From positions 1 to 64,000 of the forward strand of contig NZ_JARVSM010000009.1 of NCBI RefSeq assembly GCF_030209175.1: a stretch of DNA of 64,000 nt, read 5' to 3'. Below are positions 8,246 through 17,024 of the stretch, piece after piece. How positions within the stretch are numbered: position 1 is the stretch's first letter; each line of letters opens with the position of its first letter. Source of the DNA: Pseudomonas sp. efr-133-TYG-5. GTDB lineage: Bacteria; Pseudomonadota; Gammaproteobacteria; Pseudomonadales; Pseudomonadaceae. Below the pieces are notes generated by a model. It saw nothing but the letters and a program-made list of their open reading frames with translations, searched no databases and had not been told where the DNA came from. The translations under genes and the position numbers were made by a program.

Positions 8246-8809
8246 ATGTCGCGTCCACTGAAAGTCGTTGCCCTGTCCGGCGGAACCTGGCGTCCGTCGC
8301 GCACCCTGGTGCTGACCCAGGCCCTGCTGGCCGAACTGTCCGGCCACCTGGCCATCGACAGTCACCTGATCGAACTCGGCGACATCGCCCGCCCCCTCGG
8401 TGCGGCCCTGTCGCGCCAGGAACTGCCGGAGGCCATCGAAGCCGAACTGCAAGCCATCGAACAAGCCGATTTGCTGATCGTGGCCGCGCCGGTGTACCGC
8501 GGCTCCTACCCGGGCCTGCTCAAGCATCTGTTCGACCTGATCGACCTCAACGCGCTGATCGACACGCCGGTGCTGCTTGCCGCCACCGGTGGCAGCGAAC
8601 GCCACGCCCTGGTGCTCGATCACCAGTTGCGCCCGCTGTTCAGTTTCTTCCAGGCCGTGACCCTGCCGATCGGCGTCTACGCCAGCGAAGCCGACTTCGC
8701 CGATTACCAGATCACCAGCGAGGCGCTCAGAGCACGTATCCGCCTGGCCGCCGAGCGCGCCGCGCCCCTGTTCGGCACGCAAATCAAACCCCTGCTGAAA
8801 ATCGCCTGA
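8246..8809 (+). CDS. msuE: MsuE, NADH-dependent FMN reductase
   Basis: This is a flavodoxin-fold FMN reductase that supplies FMNH2 to the sulfonate monooxygenases encoded downstream. The frame is 187 residues. The N-terminus [15 protein letters not shown] is the phosphate-binding loop of NADPH-dependent FMN reductases. [18 protein letters not shown] and [14 protein letters not shown] are strongly MsuE-like. Of the ATGs at 8243 and 8246, the second is better spaced from AAGGA (8234-8238); an upstream TTG at 8228 is unlikely. It is the first gene of msuEDC-sfnR, ten bases before msuD, behind the sigma-54 promoter. Confidence 0.92.
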   Translation: MSRPLKVVALSGGTWRPSRTLVLTQALLAELSGHLAIDSHLIELGDIARPLGAALSRQELPEAIEAELQAIEQADLLIVAAPVYRGSYPGLLKHLFDLIDLNALIDTPVLLAATGGSERHALVLDHQLRPLFSFFQAVTLPIGVYASEADFADYQITSEALRARIRLAAERAAPLFGTQIKPLLKIA

Positions 8810-8819
8810 GGAGTCGTTC

Positions 8820-9965
8820 ATGGATGTTTTCTGGTTCCTGCCGACCCACGGCGACGGCCATTACCTGGGCACCACCCAAGGCGCGCGCCCGGTGACCCTC
8901 AACTATTTGAAGCAAGTGGCCCAGGCCGCCGACAGCCTCGGCTATTACGGCGTACTGATTCCCACCGGGCGCTCCTGCGAAGACTCGTGGGTGATCGCCT
9001 CGGCGCTGGTGCCGTTGACCGAACGCCTGCGCTATCTGGTGGCGATCCGGCCGGGAATCATTTCGCCGACAGTGTCGGCGCGCATGGCCGCCACCCTCGA
9101 TCGGCTGTCCAACGGCCGCCTGCTGATCAACGTCGTGACCGGCGGCGATCCCGATGAAAACCGCGGTGACGGCAGCTTCCTCAGCCACAGCGAACGCTAT
9201 GAAGTCAGCGACGAATTCCTGCGGATCTGGCGCCGGGTGCTGCAAGGCGAAGCGGTGGATTTCGAGGGCAAGCATCTGCAGGTGCAGAACGCCAAGGCGC
9301 TGTATCCACCGGTGCAGAAACCCTACCCGCCGCTGTACTTCGGCGGCTCGTCCGACGCCGCCCACGATCTGGCCGCCGAGCAGGTCGACGTGTACCTGAC
9401 CTGGGGCGAGCCGCCGGCCGCCGTCGCGGCGAAACTCGCCGATGTGCGCGAGCGTGCGGCGCGTCACGGGCGGCAAGTGAAATTCGGTATTCGCCTGCAT
9501 GTGATCGTTCGCGAAACCGCCGAAGACGCCTGGAAAGCCGCGGACAAACTGATCGAGCACATCAGCGACGAAACCATCGCGGCCGCGCAGAACTCCTTTT
9601 CCCGCTTCGACTCCGAAGGCCAGCGGCGCATGGCCGCGCTGCACAACGGTCGCCGCGACAACCTGGAAATCGCCCCCAACCTGTGGGCCGGCGTGGGCCT
9701 GGTCCGCGGCGGCGCCGGCACGGCCCTGGTCGGCGACCCGCAGCAAGTGGCGGCACGCATCAAGGAATACGCCGACCTCGGCATCGACAGCTTCATTTTC
9801 TCCGGTTATCCGCACCTGGAAGAGGCCTATCGCTTCGCCGAACTGGTGTTTCCGCTGCTGCCGGAACCCTACGCGAGCCTGGCCGGACGCGGTGTGACCA
9901 ACCTCACCGGACCCTTTGGCGAAATGGTTGCCAACGATGTGCTGCCGGCCAACGGCAAGGCCTGA
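8820..9965 (+). CDS. msuD: FMNH2-dependent alkanesulfonate/methanesulfinate monooxygenase (MsuD/SsuD)
   Basis: This luciferase-fold two-component monooxygenase cleaves the C-S bond of alkanesulfonates to an aldehyde and sulfite. At 381 residues it has the same length as SsuD and shares long stretches with it, such as [47 protein letters not shown] and [17 protein letters not shown]. Its position between msuE and an msuC-type gene indicates MsuD, which acts on the C1 sulfur compound left by MsuC. AGGAG before 8820 is the ribosome site. A strong hairpin follows the gene. Confidence 0.92.
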   Translation: MDVFWFLPTHGDGHYLGTTQGARPVTLNYLKQVAQAADSLGYYGVLIPTGRSCEDSWVIASALVPLTERLRYLVAIRPGIISPTVSARMAATLDRLSNGRLLINVVTGGDPDENRGDGSFLSHSERYEVSDEFLRIWRRVLQGEAVDFEGKHLQVQNAKALYPPVQKPYPPLYFGGSSDAAHDLAAEQVDVYLTWGEPPAAVAAKLADVRERAARHGRQVKFGIRLHVIVRETAEDAWKAADKLIEHISDETIAAAQNSFSRFDSEGQRRMAALHNGRRDNLEIAPNLWAGVGLVRGGAGTALVGDPQQVAARIKEYADLGIDSFIFSGYPHLEEAYRFAELVFPLLPEPYASLAGRGVTNLTGPFGEMVANDVLPANGKA

Positions 9966-9997
9966 ACAATCGCATGCCTTTGAGCGCCGGCCAGCGC

Positions 9998-10023
9998 TGG
10001 CGAGGACACTTGTGCCCTCGCCA
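9998..10023 (+). terminator. Hairpin between msuD and msuC, without a U tract
   Basis: TGGCGAGGACAC and GTGCCCTCGCCA pair over 12 bases with one mismatch around a two-base loop. No T-run follows, so it is more likely an mRNA-stabilising or partial-attenuation hairpin inside the operon than a full terminator. Confidence 0.5.
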
Positions 10024-10071
10024 CTACCGCCCGGCCAGAGGGCGGCCGTCGAGACTGATGAGGAACCCCGT

Positions 10072-11259
10072 GTGACCGCCAAACCGCAAAGTACCCTGCT
10101 CTCCCCGTTGCAGACCGCCCGCCAGCTGGCCGGCGAATTTGCTTTGACCGCCGTCGAACGCGACGAACGCGGCGGCACGCCGAAAGCCGAGCGCGATGCC
10201 CTGCGCGACAGCGGCCTGCTGGCCCTGAGCATCCCCACCCGCTACGGCGGCCTCGGCGCGCGCTGGAGCGAAACCCTGGAGATCGTCCGCGAGTTCGCCA
10301 GGGTCGACAGTTCGATTGCCCACGTCTTCGGTTTTCACCACTTGATGCTGGCCACGGTGCGACTGTTTTCCCGCCCCGAACAATGGCAGCCGTGGTTCGA
10401 GCAGACCGCTCGGCAGAACTGGTTCTGGGGCAATGCCCTGAATCCGCTGGACACCCGCACCGTGGTCAGGGACCTCGGCGGCTGGCGCGAGTTTTCCGGC
10501 AAGAAGAGCTTCTGCTCCGGCGCCAGCGATTCGCAGATGCTGATTGCCTCGGCGGTGGACGACAGCAACGGCGGCAAACTGGTGATCGCCGCAATCCCCA
10601 GCGGGCGCAGCGGCATCACCCTGCACAACGACTGGAACAACATCGGCCAGCGCCAGACCGACAGCGGCAGCGCCACCTTCGAGCGGGTGCGGGTCGAAGA
10701 ATCGGAACTGCTGCTCGACCCGGGTCCGCTGAGCACGCCATTCGCCTGCCTGCGGCCACTGATCGCGCAACTGACCTTCACCCACATGTTTCTCGGCATC
10801 GCCGAAGGTGCGTTTGCCGAGGCGCGGCAATACACCCTCAGCGAGACCCGCGTGTGGCACAAATCCTCGGTGCGCGAAGTGCGCGAAGACCCCTACGTGC
10901 TGGCCCACTACGGCGAGTTCTGGGTTGCGCTGGAAGGCATCCGCCTGCTGGTGGAACGCGCCGCCGCACTGCTCGACGAGGCCTGGGCCAAAGGCCCGCA
11001 TCTCAGCGCCGAGGAGCGCGGACACCTGGCCACGGCGATTGCCACGGCCAAAGTCGCCGCCAGCCGTCAGGGCCTGGAGATTTGCAGTCGGCTGTTTGAG
11101 GTCACCGGCGCGCGTTCGACCCACGCCTCGCTGCGCCTCGATCGCCACTGGCGCAACCTGCGCACGCAGACCTTGCACGACCCGCTGGATTACAAACTCC
11201 ATGAGCTGGGCGACTGGGCGCTGAACCAGTCCCTGCCGGTACCGACGTTCTATTCCTGA
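10072..11259 (+). CDS. msuC: MsuC-type flavin monooxygenase (acyl-CoA dehydrogenase fold)
   Basis: This 395-residue protein has the acyl-CoA dehydrogenase fold of the DszC/SfnC/MsuC group, which uses FMNH2 and oxygen to oxidise sulfur compounds; MsuC converts methanesulfinate to methanesulfonate. Group features are LSIPTRYGGLGARWSETLEI near the N-terminus, the central SGKKSFCSGA, and the C-terminal STHASLRLDRHWRNLRTQTLHDP. The start is a GTG at 10072 with GAGGAA six bases upstream; an upstream extension of the frame passes through the hairpin region and is rejected. Reduced flavin would come from MsuE. SfnR is encoded 22 bases downstream. Confidence 0.85.
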   Translation: MTAKPQSTLLSPLQTARQLAGEFALTAVERDERGGTPKAERDALRDSGLLALSIPTRYGGLGARWSETLEIVREFARVDSSIAHVFGFHHLMLATVRLFSRPEQWQPWFEQTARQNWFWGNALNPLDTRTVVRDLGGWREFSGKKSFCSGASDSQMLIASAVDDSNGGKLVIAAIPSGRSGITLHNDWNNIGQRQTDSGSATFERVRVEESELLLDPGPLSTPFACLRPLIAQLTFTHMFLGIAEGAFAEARQYTLSETRVWHKSSVREVREDPYVLAHYGEFWVALEGIRLLVERAAALLDEAWAKGPHLSAEERGHLATAIATAKVAASRQGLEICSRLFEVTGARSTHASLRLDRHWRNLRTQTLHDPLDYKLHELGDWALNQSLPVPTFYS

Positions 11260-11281
11260 TTCCTTTCGTGGAGCGAGCTTT

Positions 11282-12385
11282 ATGCAACTGCTGACCCTAC
11301 CGCCCTCACCTGCCCTGGCCACGTCGATCCGCGCCACCGCGCAGGTCTTCGAAGATCCGAAATCCCAGGCGTTGCTGGCGCATCTGCAGCAGGTCGCGCC
11401 GAGCGAAGCCAGCGTGCTGATCATTGGCGAAACCGGAACCGGCAAGGAACTGGTGGCGCGGCATCTGCATAACCTGAGCAACCGGCGCAACCGGCCGTTC
11501 ATTGCGGTGAACTGCGGCGCGTTCTCCGAATCGCTGGTCGAGGCGGAACTGTTCGGCCATGAGAAAGGCGCCTTCACCGGCGCCCTCAGTGCCAAGGCCG
11601 GCTGGTTCGAAGAGGCGGACGGCGGCACGTTGTTCCTCGACGAGATCGGCGATTTGCCCATGGCGATCCAGGTCAAGCTGCTGCGGGTCTTGCAGGAGCG
11701 CGAAGTGGTGCGCCTCGGGTCGCGCAAAAGCATCCCGATCGATGTGCGCGTGCTGGCGGCAACCAATGTGCAACTGGAAAAAGCCATCAACGCCGGGCAC
11801 TTTCGCGAGGATCTGTATTACCGACTGAACGTGGTCAACCTGGAACTGAGCCCGCTGCGCGAACGCCCCGGCGACATCCTGCCGCTGACCCGGCATTTCA
11901 TCGAAGCCTACAGCCAGCGCCTGGGTTACGGGCGCGTCAGCATCAGCCCCGGCGCCGAGCACAAACTGCGGGGCTACAGTTGGCCGGGCAATATCCGTGA
12001 ACTGGAAAACGTCATCCATCACACCCTGTTGATCTGCCGCAACGGCGTGATCGAACGCGATGACCTGCGCCTGTCCAACCTGCGCATCGACCGCCCGGAC
12101 GATCAGCACGCCAGCGTCGACGACTCGGCGCAGGCGTTGCTCGAACGCGCCTTCCACAAACTCTTCGAGCAGCAGGCCGGGGCGCTGCACGAAAAGGTCG
12201 AGGACGCCCTGCTGCGCGCGGCGTATCGCTTCTGCCACTACAACCAGGTGCACACCGCCGCACTGCTCGGGCTGAGCCGCAACGTCACCCGCACGCGGCT
12301 GATCAAGATCGGTGAACTGGCGGTCAACAAGCGCCGCGCCACGCAGAACGTGCAAGGCGAGCGTCTGATCCAGCTGTCGATCTAG
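11282..12385 (+). CDS. sfnR: SfnR, sigma-54-dependent activator of sulfur-source genes
   Basis: This 367-residue bacterial enhancer-binding protein has no N-terminal receiver or PAS domain: the AAA+ domain begins almost at once. Walker A is GETGTGKE (about residue 49), the sigma-54-contacting loop GAFTGA starts at residue 96, Walker B is GTLFLDEIGDL, and a Fis-type helix-turn-helix lies at about 315-345 (QVHTAALLGLSRNVTRTRL). With no sensory domain, its activity is probably set by its own level; SfnR is known to be limited by sulfate through CysB. Being last in the msu operon behind a sigma-54 promoter implies positive feedback. Its stop overlaps the end of the convergent gene by four bases. 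Confidence 0.9.
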   Translation: MQLLTLPPSPALATSIRATAQVFEDPKSQALLAHLQQVAPSEASVLIIGETGTGKELVARHLHNLSNRRNRPFIAVNCGAFSESLVEAELFGHEKGAFTGALSAKAGWFEEADGGTLFLDEIGDLPMAIQVKLLRVLQEREVVRLGSRKSIPIDVRVLAATNVQLEKAINAGHFREDLYYRLNVVNLELSPLRERPGDILPLTRHFIEAYSQRLGYGRVSISPGAEHKLRGYSWPGNIRELENVIHHTLLICRNGVIERDDLRLSNLRIDRPDDQHASVDDSAQALLERAFHKLFEQQAGALHEKVEDALLRAAYRFCHYNQVHTAALLGLSRNVTRTRLIKIGELAVNKRRATQNVQGERLIQLSI

Positions 12386-12747
12386 CCGAGCAGTTGGCAA
12401 TGCAGCCCGGCATCGGGGCTGCGGGCGATGCTGCTGAGCACCTGGAATGCACCGAAGGTCACGGTGCGGGCCCGATGGGTGCGCAGCAATTGCCAGAAAT
12501 CCTGCTCGCCGCTTTCAAAGCCCTGCAACGCCGCCTCGCCCGCTTCGCGGGACCGCCACTGGAGAAAACTCAGCACGCGGCGGCCGTCGTCGCTGGCCTG
12601 CACGCTGGCGCTGAGAAACCCGGGGTAACGCTGGGCCAGGTGTTCGCTGTGCAATGCCAGCGCCGAGACCAACGCCGATTGCTGGCGGGGCTCGATCTCG
12701 AATTCGATCAATTGGCTGAAGCTGCGGTTTTGCGCAGAAGCGTGCAT
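12382..12747 (-). CDS. Antibiotic-biosynthesis-monooxygenase (ABM) domain protein, SoxR target
   Basis: This 121-residue small ferredoxin-like alpha/beta protein of the ABM superfamily includes quinol monooxygenases and heme-degrading enzymes. Recognisable features are the N-terminal strand SQLIEFEIEP, the helix LHSEHLAQRYPGF, and VLSFLQWRSREAGEAAL, whose W resembles the family core. Function is unproven, but the gene lies directly behind a textbook SoxR promoter and next to soxR. In P. aeruginosa soxR is likewise next to a SoxR-regulated monooxygenase gene. A role in oxidising or tolerating redox-cycling compounds is inferred. It converges on sfnR with a four-base overlap. Confidence 0.8.
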   Translation of the reverse strand: MHASAQNRSFSQLIEFEIEPRQQSALVSALALHSEHLAQRYPGFLSASVQASDDGRRVLSFLQWRSREAGEAALQGFESGEQDFWQLLRTHRARTVTFGAFQVLSSIARSPDAGLHCQLLG

Positions 12748-12795
12748 AAAGTCCCCACTCGTGTGTCAGGCGAATCTTGCGACTCGAAGGCCAGA

Positions 12796-12826
12796 AGGGT
12801 AAAACCTCGAGTTAACTAGAGGTCAA
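12796..12826 (-). promoter_or_regulatory. SoxR box inside a 19-bp-spacer MerR-type promoter
   Basis: The 18-base dyad CCTCGAGTTAACTAGAGG (12805-12822) differs from a perfect palindrome at one base pair and matches the SoxR consensus CCTCAAGTTAACTTGAGG. On the minus strand TTGACC (12826-12821) and TACCCT (12801-12796) form -35 and -10 elements separated by exactly 19 bases, the overlong spacer typical of SoxR-activated promoters. It points at the ABM gene and also sits just upstream of soxR. Confidence 0.85.
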
Positions 12827-12841
12827 CAGGTAATTTTGCAA

Positions 12842-13288
12842 ATGATCACCGCCGCCAATGTGCACAAGCAATTGACCGTCGGCGAGGTCGCGGCCCGCAG
12901 CGGCGTCGCGGTCACCGCCCTGCATTTTTATGAAGCCAAGGGTTTGATCAAGAGCCAGCGCAATGCCGGCAATCAGCGCCGCTATCCACGGGAAGTGTTG
13001 CGCCGGGTGGCGCTGATCAAGGTCGCGCAGCGGCTGGGGATACCGCTGGCAGAAATCGGCGAGGCGCTGAAACAGCTGCCCGATAACCGCGCCCCGACGG
13101 CGGCAGACTGGAAGCTCCTGTCCGAACAGTGGAGCCGCGAGCTGGACGCGCGGATCAATCAACTGATGCTGCTGCGCGACCGCCTCAATGGCTGCATCGG
13201 CTGCGGCTGCCTGTCGATGGAGGCGTGTCCGCTGCGCAATCAGGGCGACGTGCTGGGTGAGCGCGGACCGGGGGCGCATTATCTGTAA
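12842..13288 (+). CDS. soxR: SoxR, redox-sensing [2Fe-2S] MerR-family regulator
   Basis: This 148-residue MerR-family activator has an N-terminal winged helix ([21 protein letters not shown]), a dimerisation helix, and the C-terminal cluster ligands C118-I-G-C121-G-C123 and C129 in the E. coli SoxR arrangement. In pseudomonads SoxR responds to redox-cycling compounds and activates a small set of export and oxidation genes rather than soxS. The ATG at 12842 is used; a TTG at 12836 is better spaced from AGG (12828-12830) and would add two residues. The SoxR box lies 20 bases upstream. Confidence 0.95.
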   Translation: MITAANVHKQLTVGEVAARSGVAVTALHFYEAKGLIKSQRNAGNQRRYPREVLRRVALIKVAQRLGIPLAEIGEALKQLPDNRAPTAADWKLLSEQWSRELDARINQLMLLRDRLNGCIGCGCLSMEACPLRNQGDVLGERGPGAHYL

Positions 13289-13329
13289 GCGCCTGGCGCC
13301 CCCCGACCGGATAACTCACTCAGCGTCCA

Positions 13330-14100
13330 TCAGAAACCGGGAGCAATCTGCCCTTTGTAGCGGGTCAGGATGAACTCGCGCACCGCGTCGGAGTTCAACG
13401 CCTTGGCCAGTTTCTGCACGCCCGGGTCGTTGATGTTGTCCGGTCGCGCCACGAGGAACTCGACATACAGGCTCTTGCCCTTCTCGACGATCAGCGCACT
13501 GTTGGTATCGATCCCGGCCTCGAGTGCGTAGTTGGCGAACACGAACGCCAGGTCGACCTGACTCACCGAACGCGCCAGCAGCGCACCTTCCAGCTCACGG
13601 ATTTTCAGATGCTTGGGGTTGTCGATGATGTCGCGCTGCGTGGCCAAGGTGTTGCTGGGGTCCTTGAGTTTGATCAGCCCCGCCTCGTGCAGCAGCACCA
13701 GCGCGCGCCCGGTGTTCACCGGGTCGTTGGGGATCGATACGCTGGCGCCATCCTTGAGCTCGGCGATGCTCTTGATTCGGGTCGAGTAAGCGCCGAAGGG
13801 TTCGATGTGCACGCCGACCACCGGCACCAGGTCGGTGTGGCGGGTCTTGTTGAAATCATCGAGGAACGGCCGGTACTGGTAATAGTTGGCGTCGAGGTTC
13901 TTCAGCGCCAGTTGCTGATTGGGCTGGATGAAATCGGTGAACACCTTGATGTCGAGATCCACGCCTTCCCTGGCCAGGGCCGGTTTGACGAACTCGAGGA
14001 TTTCCGCGTGCGGCACCGGGGTGGCGCCGACGATCAGTTTTTCATTGGCGTGGGCGCCGAGCGAGAGAACGGCAGCCAGGACGGCCAGTGTCTTTTTCAT
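13330..14100 (-). CDS. metQ: MetQ-like periplasmic substrate-binding protein
   Basis: This 256-residue NlpA/MetQ-family binding protein belongs to a methionine-type ABC importer. The signal peptide MKKTLAVLAAVLSLGAHA appears to be cleaved by signal peptidase I, since there is no lipobox Cys; many MetQ proteins are lipoproteins. Family motifs include IVGATPVPHAEILEFVKP, NYYQYRPFLDDFN and SIPNDPVNTGRALVLL. The ligand could be methionine or another sulfur compound. GGAGC precedes the ATG. It follows metI and sfnB on the same strand, so the system probably imports an organosulfur nutrient. Confidence 0.85.
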   Translation of the reverse strand: MKKTLAVLAAVLSLGAHANEKLIVGATPVPHAEILEFVKPALAREGVDLDIKVFTDFIQPNQQLALKNLDANYYQYRPFLDDFNKTRHTDLVPVVGVHIEPFGAYSTRIKSIAELKDGASVSIPNDPVNTGRALVLLHEAGLIKLKDPSNTLATQRDIIDNPKHLKIRELEGALLARSVSQVDLAFVFANYALEAGIDTNSALIVEKGKSLYVEFLVARPDNINDPGVQKLAKALNSDAVREFILTRYKGQIAPGF

Positions 14101-14183
14101 GTTGTGCTCCAGGGCAGATCAAAATGGCCGTCGTGGGGTGGACGTGGGGCCTAGTCGGGGTTGAATGGTTTTTGCAGCAGTTT

Positions 14184-14849
14184 TCAGCGGCGGCTGTAGC
14201 GCGCCACCAGGCGGTCACCGGTCATTTGCAGGGCCTGCACCAGCATCAGCAGCAAGACCACGGTGACCACCATCACGTCGGTCTGGAAGCGCTGGTAGCC
14301 GAAGCGGATCGCCAGGTAGCCGAGCCCGCCGCCGCCAATCACGCCGGCCATCGCCGTGTAGTCCACCAGCACAATCGCCGTCACCGTGACCGCCGCGAGC
14401 AAGCCACCGCGGGCTTCCGGCAACAGCGTGTGACGGACGATCTGCCAGGTACTCGCGCCCATGGCCTGGGTCGCCTCGACCACGCCGCGATCGACTTCGC
14501 GCAACGCGGTTTCCACCAGCCGGGCGAAGAATGGCGTGCAGCCCACCACCAGCGGCGGGATGGTGCCCGGCACGCCGAGCGAGGTGCCCATCAGCAACGT
14601 GGTCAGCGGGATCAGCACAATCAGCAGAATGATGAACGGCAACGAGCGCAGCACGTTGACGATCACCGACAGCACGCGATAAACGCCGAGCGCCTGGTGC
14701 AACTGGCGCTTGCCGGTGAGAAACAGCAGCAGGCCCAGTGGCAGCCCCAGCAACACGGTGAACGCCAGTGCCGCCCCGAGCATGCTCAGGGTGTCGAGGC
14801 AGGCCTGGCCGATGTCGGCCCAGTACAGGTGTTTGAACCACTCGGCCAT
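14184..14849 (-). CDS. metI: MetI-like ABC transporter permease
   Basis: This 221-residue integral membrane protein has about five transmembrane segments. The EAA coupling loop (EATQAMGASTWQIVRHTLLPEA) sits in the middle, and the methionine-uptake-type C-terminal region reads AGVIGGGGLGYLAIRFGYQRF. It starts two bases after the sfnB stop, so translation is probably coupled. The usual partner ATPase gene metN is absent both upstream and downstream, so this permease must use an ATPase encoded elsewhere. It is followed by metQ after 83 bases. Confidence 0.88.
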   Translation of the reverse strand: MAEWFKHLYWADIGQACLDTLSMLGAALAFTVLLGLPLGLLLFLTGKRQLHQALGVYRVLSVIVNVLRSLPFIILLIVLIPLTTLLMGTSLGVPGTIPPLVVGCTPFFARLVETALREVDRGVVEATQAMGASTWQIVRHTLLPEARGGLLAAVTVTAIVLVDYTAMAGVIGGGGLGYLAIRFGYQRFQTDVMVVTVVLLLMLVQALQMTGDRLVARYSRR

Positions 14850-14851
14850 GA

Positions 14852-16066
14852 TTACGACCAGTCGTGGCGTGGCGGTTTGACGTCATTGAGCAGCCAGTTC
14901 CCAACCACGTGGTACTTCCAGCGCACCGGGTCATGCAGGGTGTGCACTCGTGCATTGCGCCAGTGACGGTCGAAATTGTGTTTCTTCAGGGTCGAACGGG
15001 TGCCGCCGAGTTCGAACAGCTTGTTGCTGGCCTCGATGGCGATTTCCGTGGTCAGCACTTTGGCCCTGGCCACCGCTAGGGAGGCGTGGGCGACGTTGTC
15101 CTCATCCGGTGCCGAACGCGCCGCGTCCAGCGCGCGGCCGGCCCGTTCGAGCAAGGCTTCGGCGGCTTCCAGGCGAATGTCCAGGGCACCGATCTGGATG
15201 ATGGTCAGCGGGTCTTCGCTGGCCCGCTCGACCCCGGCGTCGATCCACGGCCGGGCGAACTGACGGACAAACTCGATGGTGTCGCGCAACGCTGCCCGGG
15301 CGATGCCGGCGTCGATGGCAGCAGTGGTCAACTGGGCGAACGGTCCGGCCAGGGTCGGGCTTTCATAGGAGCGGTAGGTCGGGAACACATTGAATGACGC
15401 AACCGGCAGATTTTCCGCCAGCACGGTTCCGCTGGAGGTGGTGCGCTGGCCGATGCTGTCCCAGTCGTCGACAATCACCAGGCCCGGGGTACCGCGCTCG
15501 ACGAAAGCCAGTTGGCCCTTCTGTTCTTCATCCAGGGCCAGCACCGCCAACCAGTGCGCGTACAGCGAGCCGGTGCAGTAGCCCTTGCGGCCGTTGATCA
15601 CATAGCCGTCGCCGTAGCGGCGGATGGTCGCCTGGATGTCCTGGACGTTCTTGCCGCCGGTTTCCGACAGCGCATTGGCGAACCGATGGCCCTGCAACGC
15701 CAGTGCAAAGAAATGCGCCTGCTGCGCGGGTGTGCCTTGCAGGCGGATGTCTTCGAGCAGGCAGTAGTGGTTTTGCGGGATCTGCCCCAGGGACGGATCG
15801 GCGGCGGAAATGATCGCGATCACCTGCGCCAGCACCGCGTACGACACCTGCGCGCCGCCAAACGCTTTCGGCACGCTGATGCCCCACAGGCCGCTGTTGG
15901 AGTAAAGGTCAACGATCGCGGCAGGCACTTCGCGGCTGCGATCACGCTCGGCGGCGTGCTCCTGCAACACAGCGGCGACCTGTGCGGCCACGCGCAAGGC
16001 TTCGGCGTCGTCGGCGATCCGGTGGGCGGCGGGCGGGTTGATCGGATAAACGGCAGATTCAGACAT
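14852..16066 (-). CDS. sfnB: SfnB family sulfur-acquisition oxidoreductase (acyl-CoA dehydrogenase fold)
   Basis: This 404-residue flavoprotein is of the SfnB group, related to DszC and MsuC. Visible features are GLWGISVPKAFGGAQVSYAV, the central GYCTGSLYAHWLAVLA flavin/substrate region, and the C-terminal FELGGTRSTLKKHNFDRHWRNARVHTLHDP split across the usual helices. Members are made during sulfate limitation and are thought to be FMNH2-dependent monooxygenases acting on dialkyl sulfones or related compounds; the exact substrate is unknown. It heads the sfnB-metI-metQ unit. No sigma-54 element with correct GG-N10-GC spacing was found upstream. Confidence 0.85.
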   Translation of the reverse strand: MSESAVYPINPPAAHRIADDAEALRVAAQVAAVLQEHAAERDRSREVPAAIVDLYSNSGLWGISVPKAFGGAQVSYAVLAQVIAIISAADPSLGQIPQNHYCLLEDIRLQGTPAQQAHFFALALQGHRFANALSETGGKNVQDIQATIRRYGDGYVINGRKGYCTGSLYAHWLAVLALDEEQKGQLAFVERGTPGLVIVDDWDSIGQRTTSSGTVLAENLPVASFNVFPTYRSYESPTLAGPFAQLTTAAIDAGIARAALRDTIEFVRQFARPWIDAGVERASEDPLTIIQIGALDIRLEAAEALLERAGRALDAARSAPDEDNVAHASLAVARAKVLTTEIAIEASNKLFELGGTRSTLKKHNFDRHWRNARVHTLHDPVRWKYHVVGNWLLNDVKPPRHDWS

Positions 16067-16336
16067 ACAGGACTCTCGGTAGCAGTGTTGTACCGGGTCA
16101 TTGCAGCTTCTGTGCCTGACACGCAGGCCTTGGTTTCAGCGGCCTGGCGCGGGTTTCACGGCCGCGCAGGCGATGAAAAGCCGGGCATTGTGTTGCTTCA
16201 CTGTCGATGGCTGAACAGTGCCGCCGGCTGCTCGTCGGGTACTCGGCCGGGGCGGCGCCACGGATCTATAGTGGAGCGACCGGAAAACCCGGCGAAGGCA
16301 CACCTTCGATTTCCAATAAAAACAGGGAGTATCGCC

Positions 16337-16795
16337 ATGAGCGTCAAACCCATTCCCGAGGGGTACCACAGCATTACCCCGTATCTCGGCATTCAAGAGG
16401 CCGTCAAGGCCATCGACTTCTACAAGCAAGCCTTCGGTGCCACCGAAGTCATGCGCCTGTCCATGCCCGACGGCCGCATCGGCCACGCCGAACTGCGCAT
16501 CGGCGACAGCGCGATCATGCTTGGCACGCCGTGCGATCAGGGCCCATTGAGCAATCCGGAGCGTGCCGTGTCGGTCGGCTTGCACCTGTACGTGACCGAT
16601 GTCGACAAATCCTTCCAGCGCGCGGTGGACGCCGGTGCCACCGCGGTGTCTGAGGTGAAGGATCAGTTCTACGGCGACCGCAGCGGCACGCTGAAGGACC
16701 CGTACGGGCACCTGTGGTTTCTCGCCACACGCAAGGAGGATCTGACGCAGGAGCAGATCGAGCAGCGGGCGAAGGAGATGTTTCAGCAGGGTTGA
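16337..16795 (+). CDS. VOC superfamily (glyoxalase/PhnB-like) protein
   Basis: This 152-residue protein of the vicinal-oxygen-chelate fold resembles the PhnB/YdcJ-like bleomycin-resistance branch. Two beta-alpha-beta-beta-beta repeats are visible: SITPYLGIQEAVKAIDFYKQAFGATEV, and VSVGLHLYVTDVDKSFQRAVDAGA ending with DRSGTLKDPYGHLWFLATR. Members of this branch bind metals or small ligands, but no function is assigned. The ATG at 16337 has a GGAG-like site ahead of it; the longer upstream frame is a shadow of sfnB. It is monocistronic. Confidence 0.8.
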   Translation: MSVKPIPEGYHSITPYLGIQEAVKAIDFYKQAFGATEVMRLSMPDGRIGHAELRIGDSAIMLGTPCDQGPLSNPERAVSVGLHLYVTDVDKSFQRAVDAGATAVSEVKDQFYGDRSGTLKDPYGHLWFLATRKEDLTQEQIEQRAKEMFQQG

Positions 16796-16814
16796 CTCCC
16801 TCCGCACCTGACGC

Positions 16815-16890
16815 CCGCTCCTGCAGAAGTCGCCGCGTTGCCGGCGAGCCCCCCATTCACCCTGCAGGAGCGGGTTTGCCCGCGATGGCT
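16815..16890. repeat. REP-type repeat pair
   Basis: Two oppositely oriented copies of a Pseudomonas REP-like element are present: CGCTCCTGCAGAAGTCGCC (from 16817) and CTGCAGGAGCGGGTTTGCCC (from 16862). Each has a short GCGGG..CCCGC-type hairpin. Such pairs are scattered between genes in P. fluorescens genomes and are non-coding. Confidence 0.7.
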
Positions 16891-17024
16891 CACCACAACA
16901 CTGCTACCCGTGCTCGTTCGACACATTTCATGAACAGTCCGATCACGCTTCGCGCCTTGCCACACAACGCGGCCGCTTTCACGATGCCACTTAGCAGCCT
17001 TCCCTCTGAACAAGGATCAGCCCG

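Noticed and set aside
7995-8258. 87-codon minus-strand frame upstream of msuE
   Set aside because: It covers the sigma-54 promoter and dyads, lacks a ribosome site and has no recognisable protein features.
16067-16110. Possible sigma-54 promoter upstream of sfnB
   Set aside because: GG and GC elements on the minus strand are separated by nine bases, not ten, and no GTTGC-N4-GCAAC dyad lies upstream.
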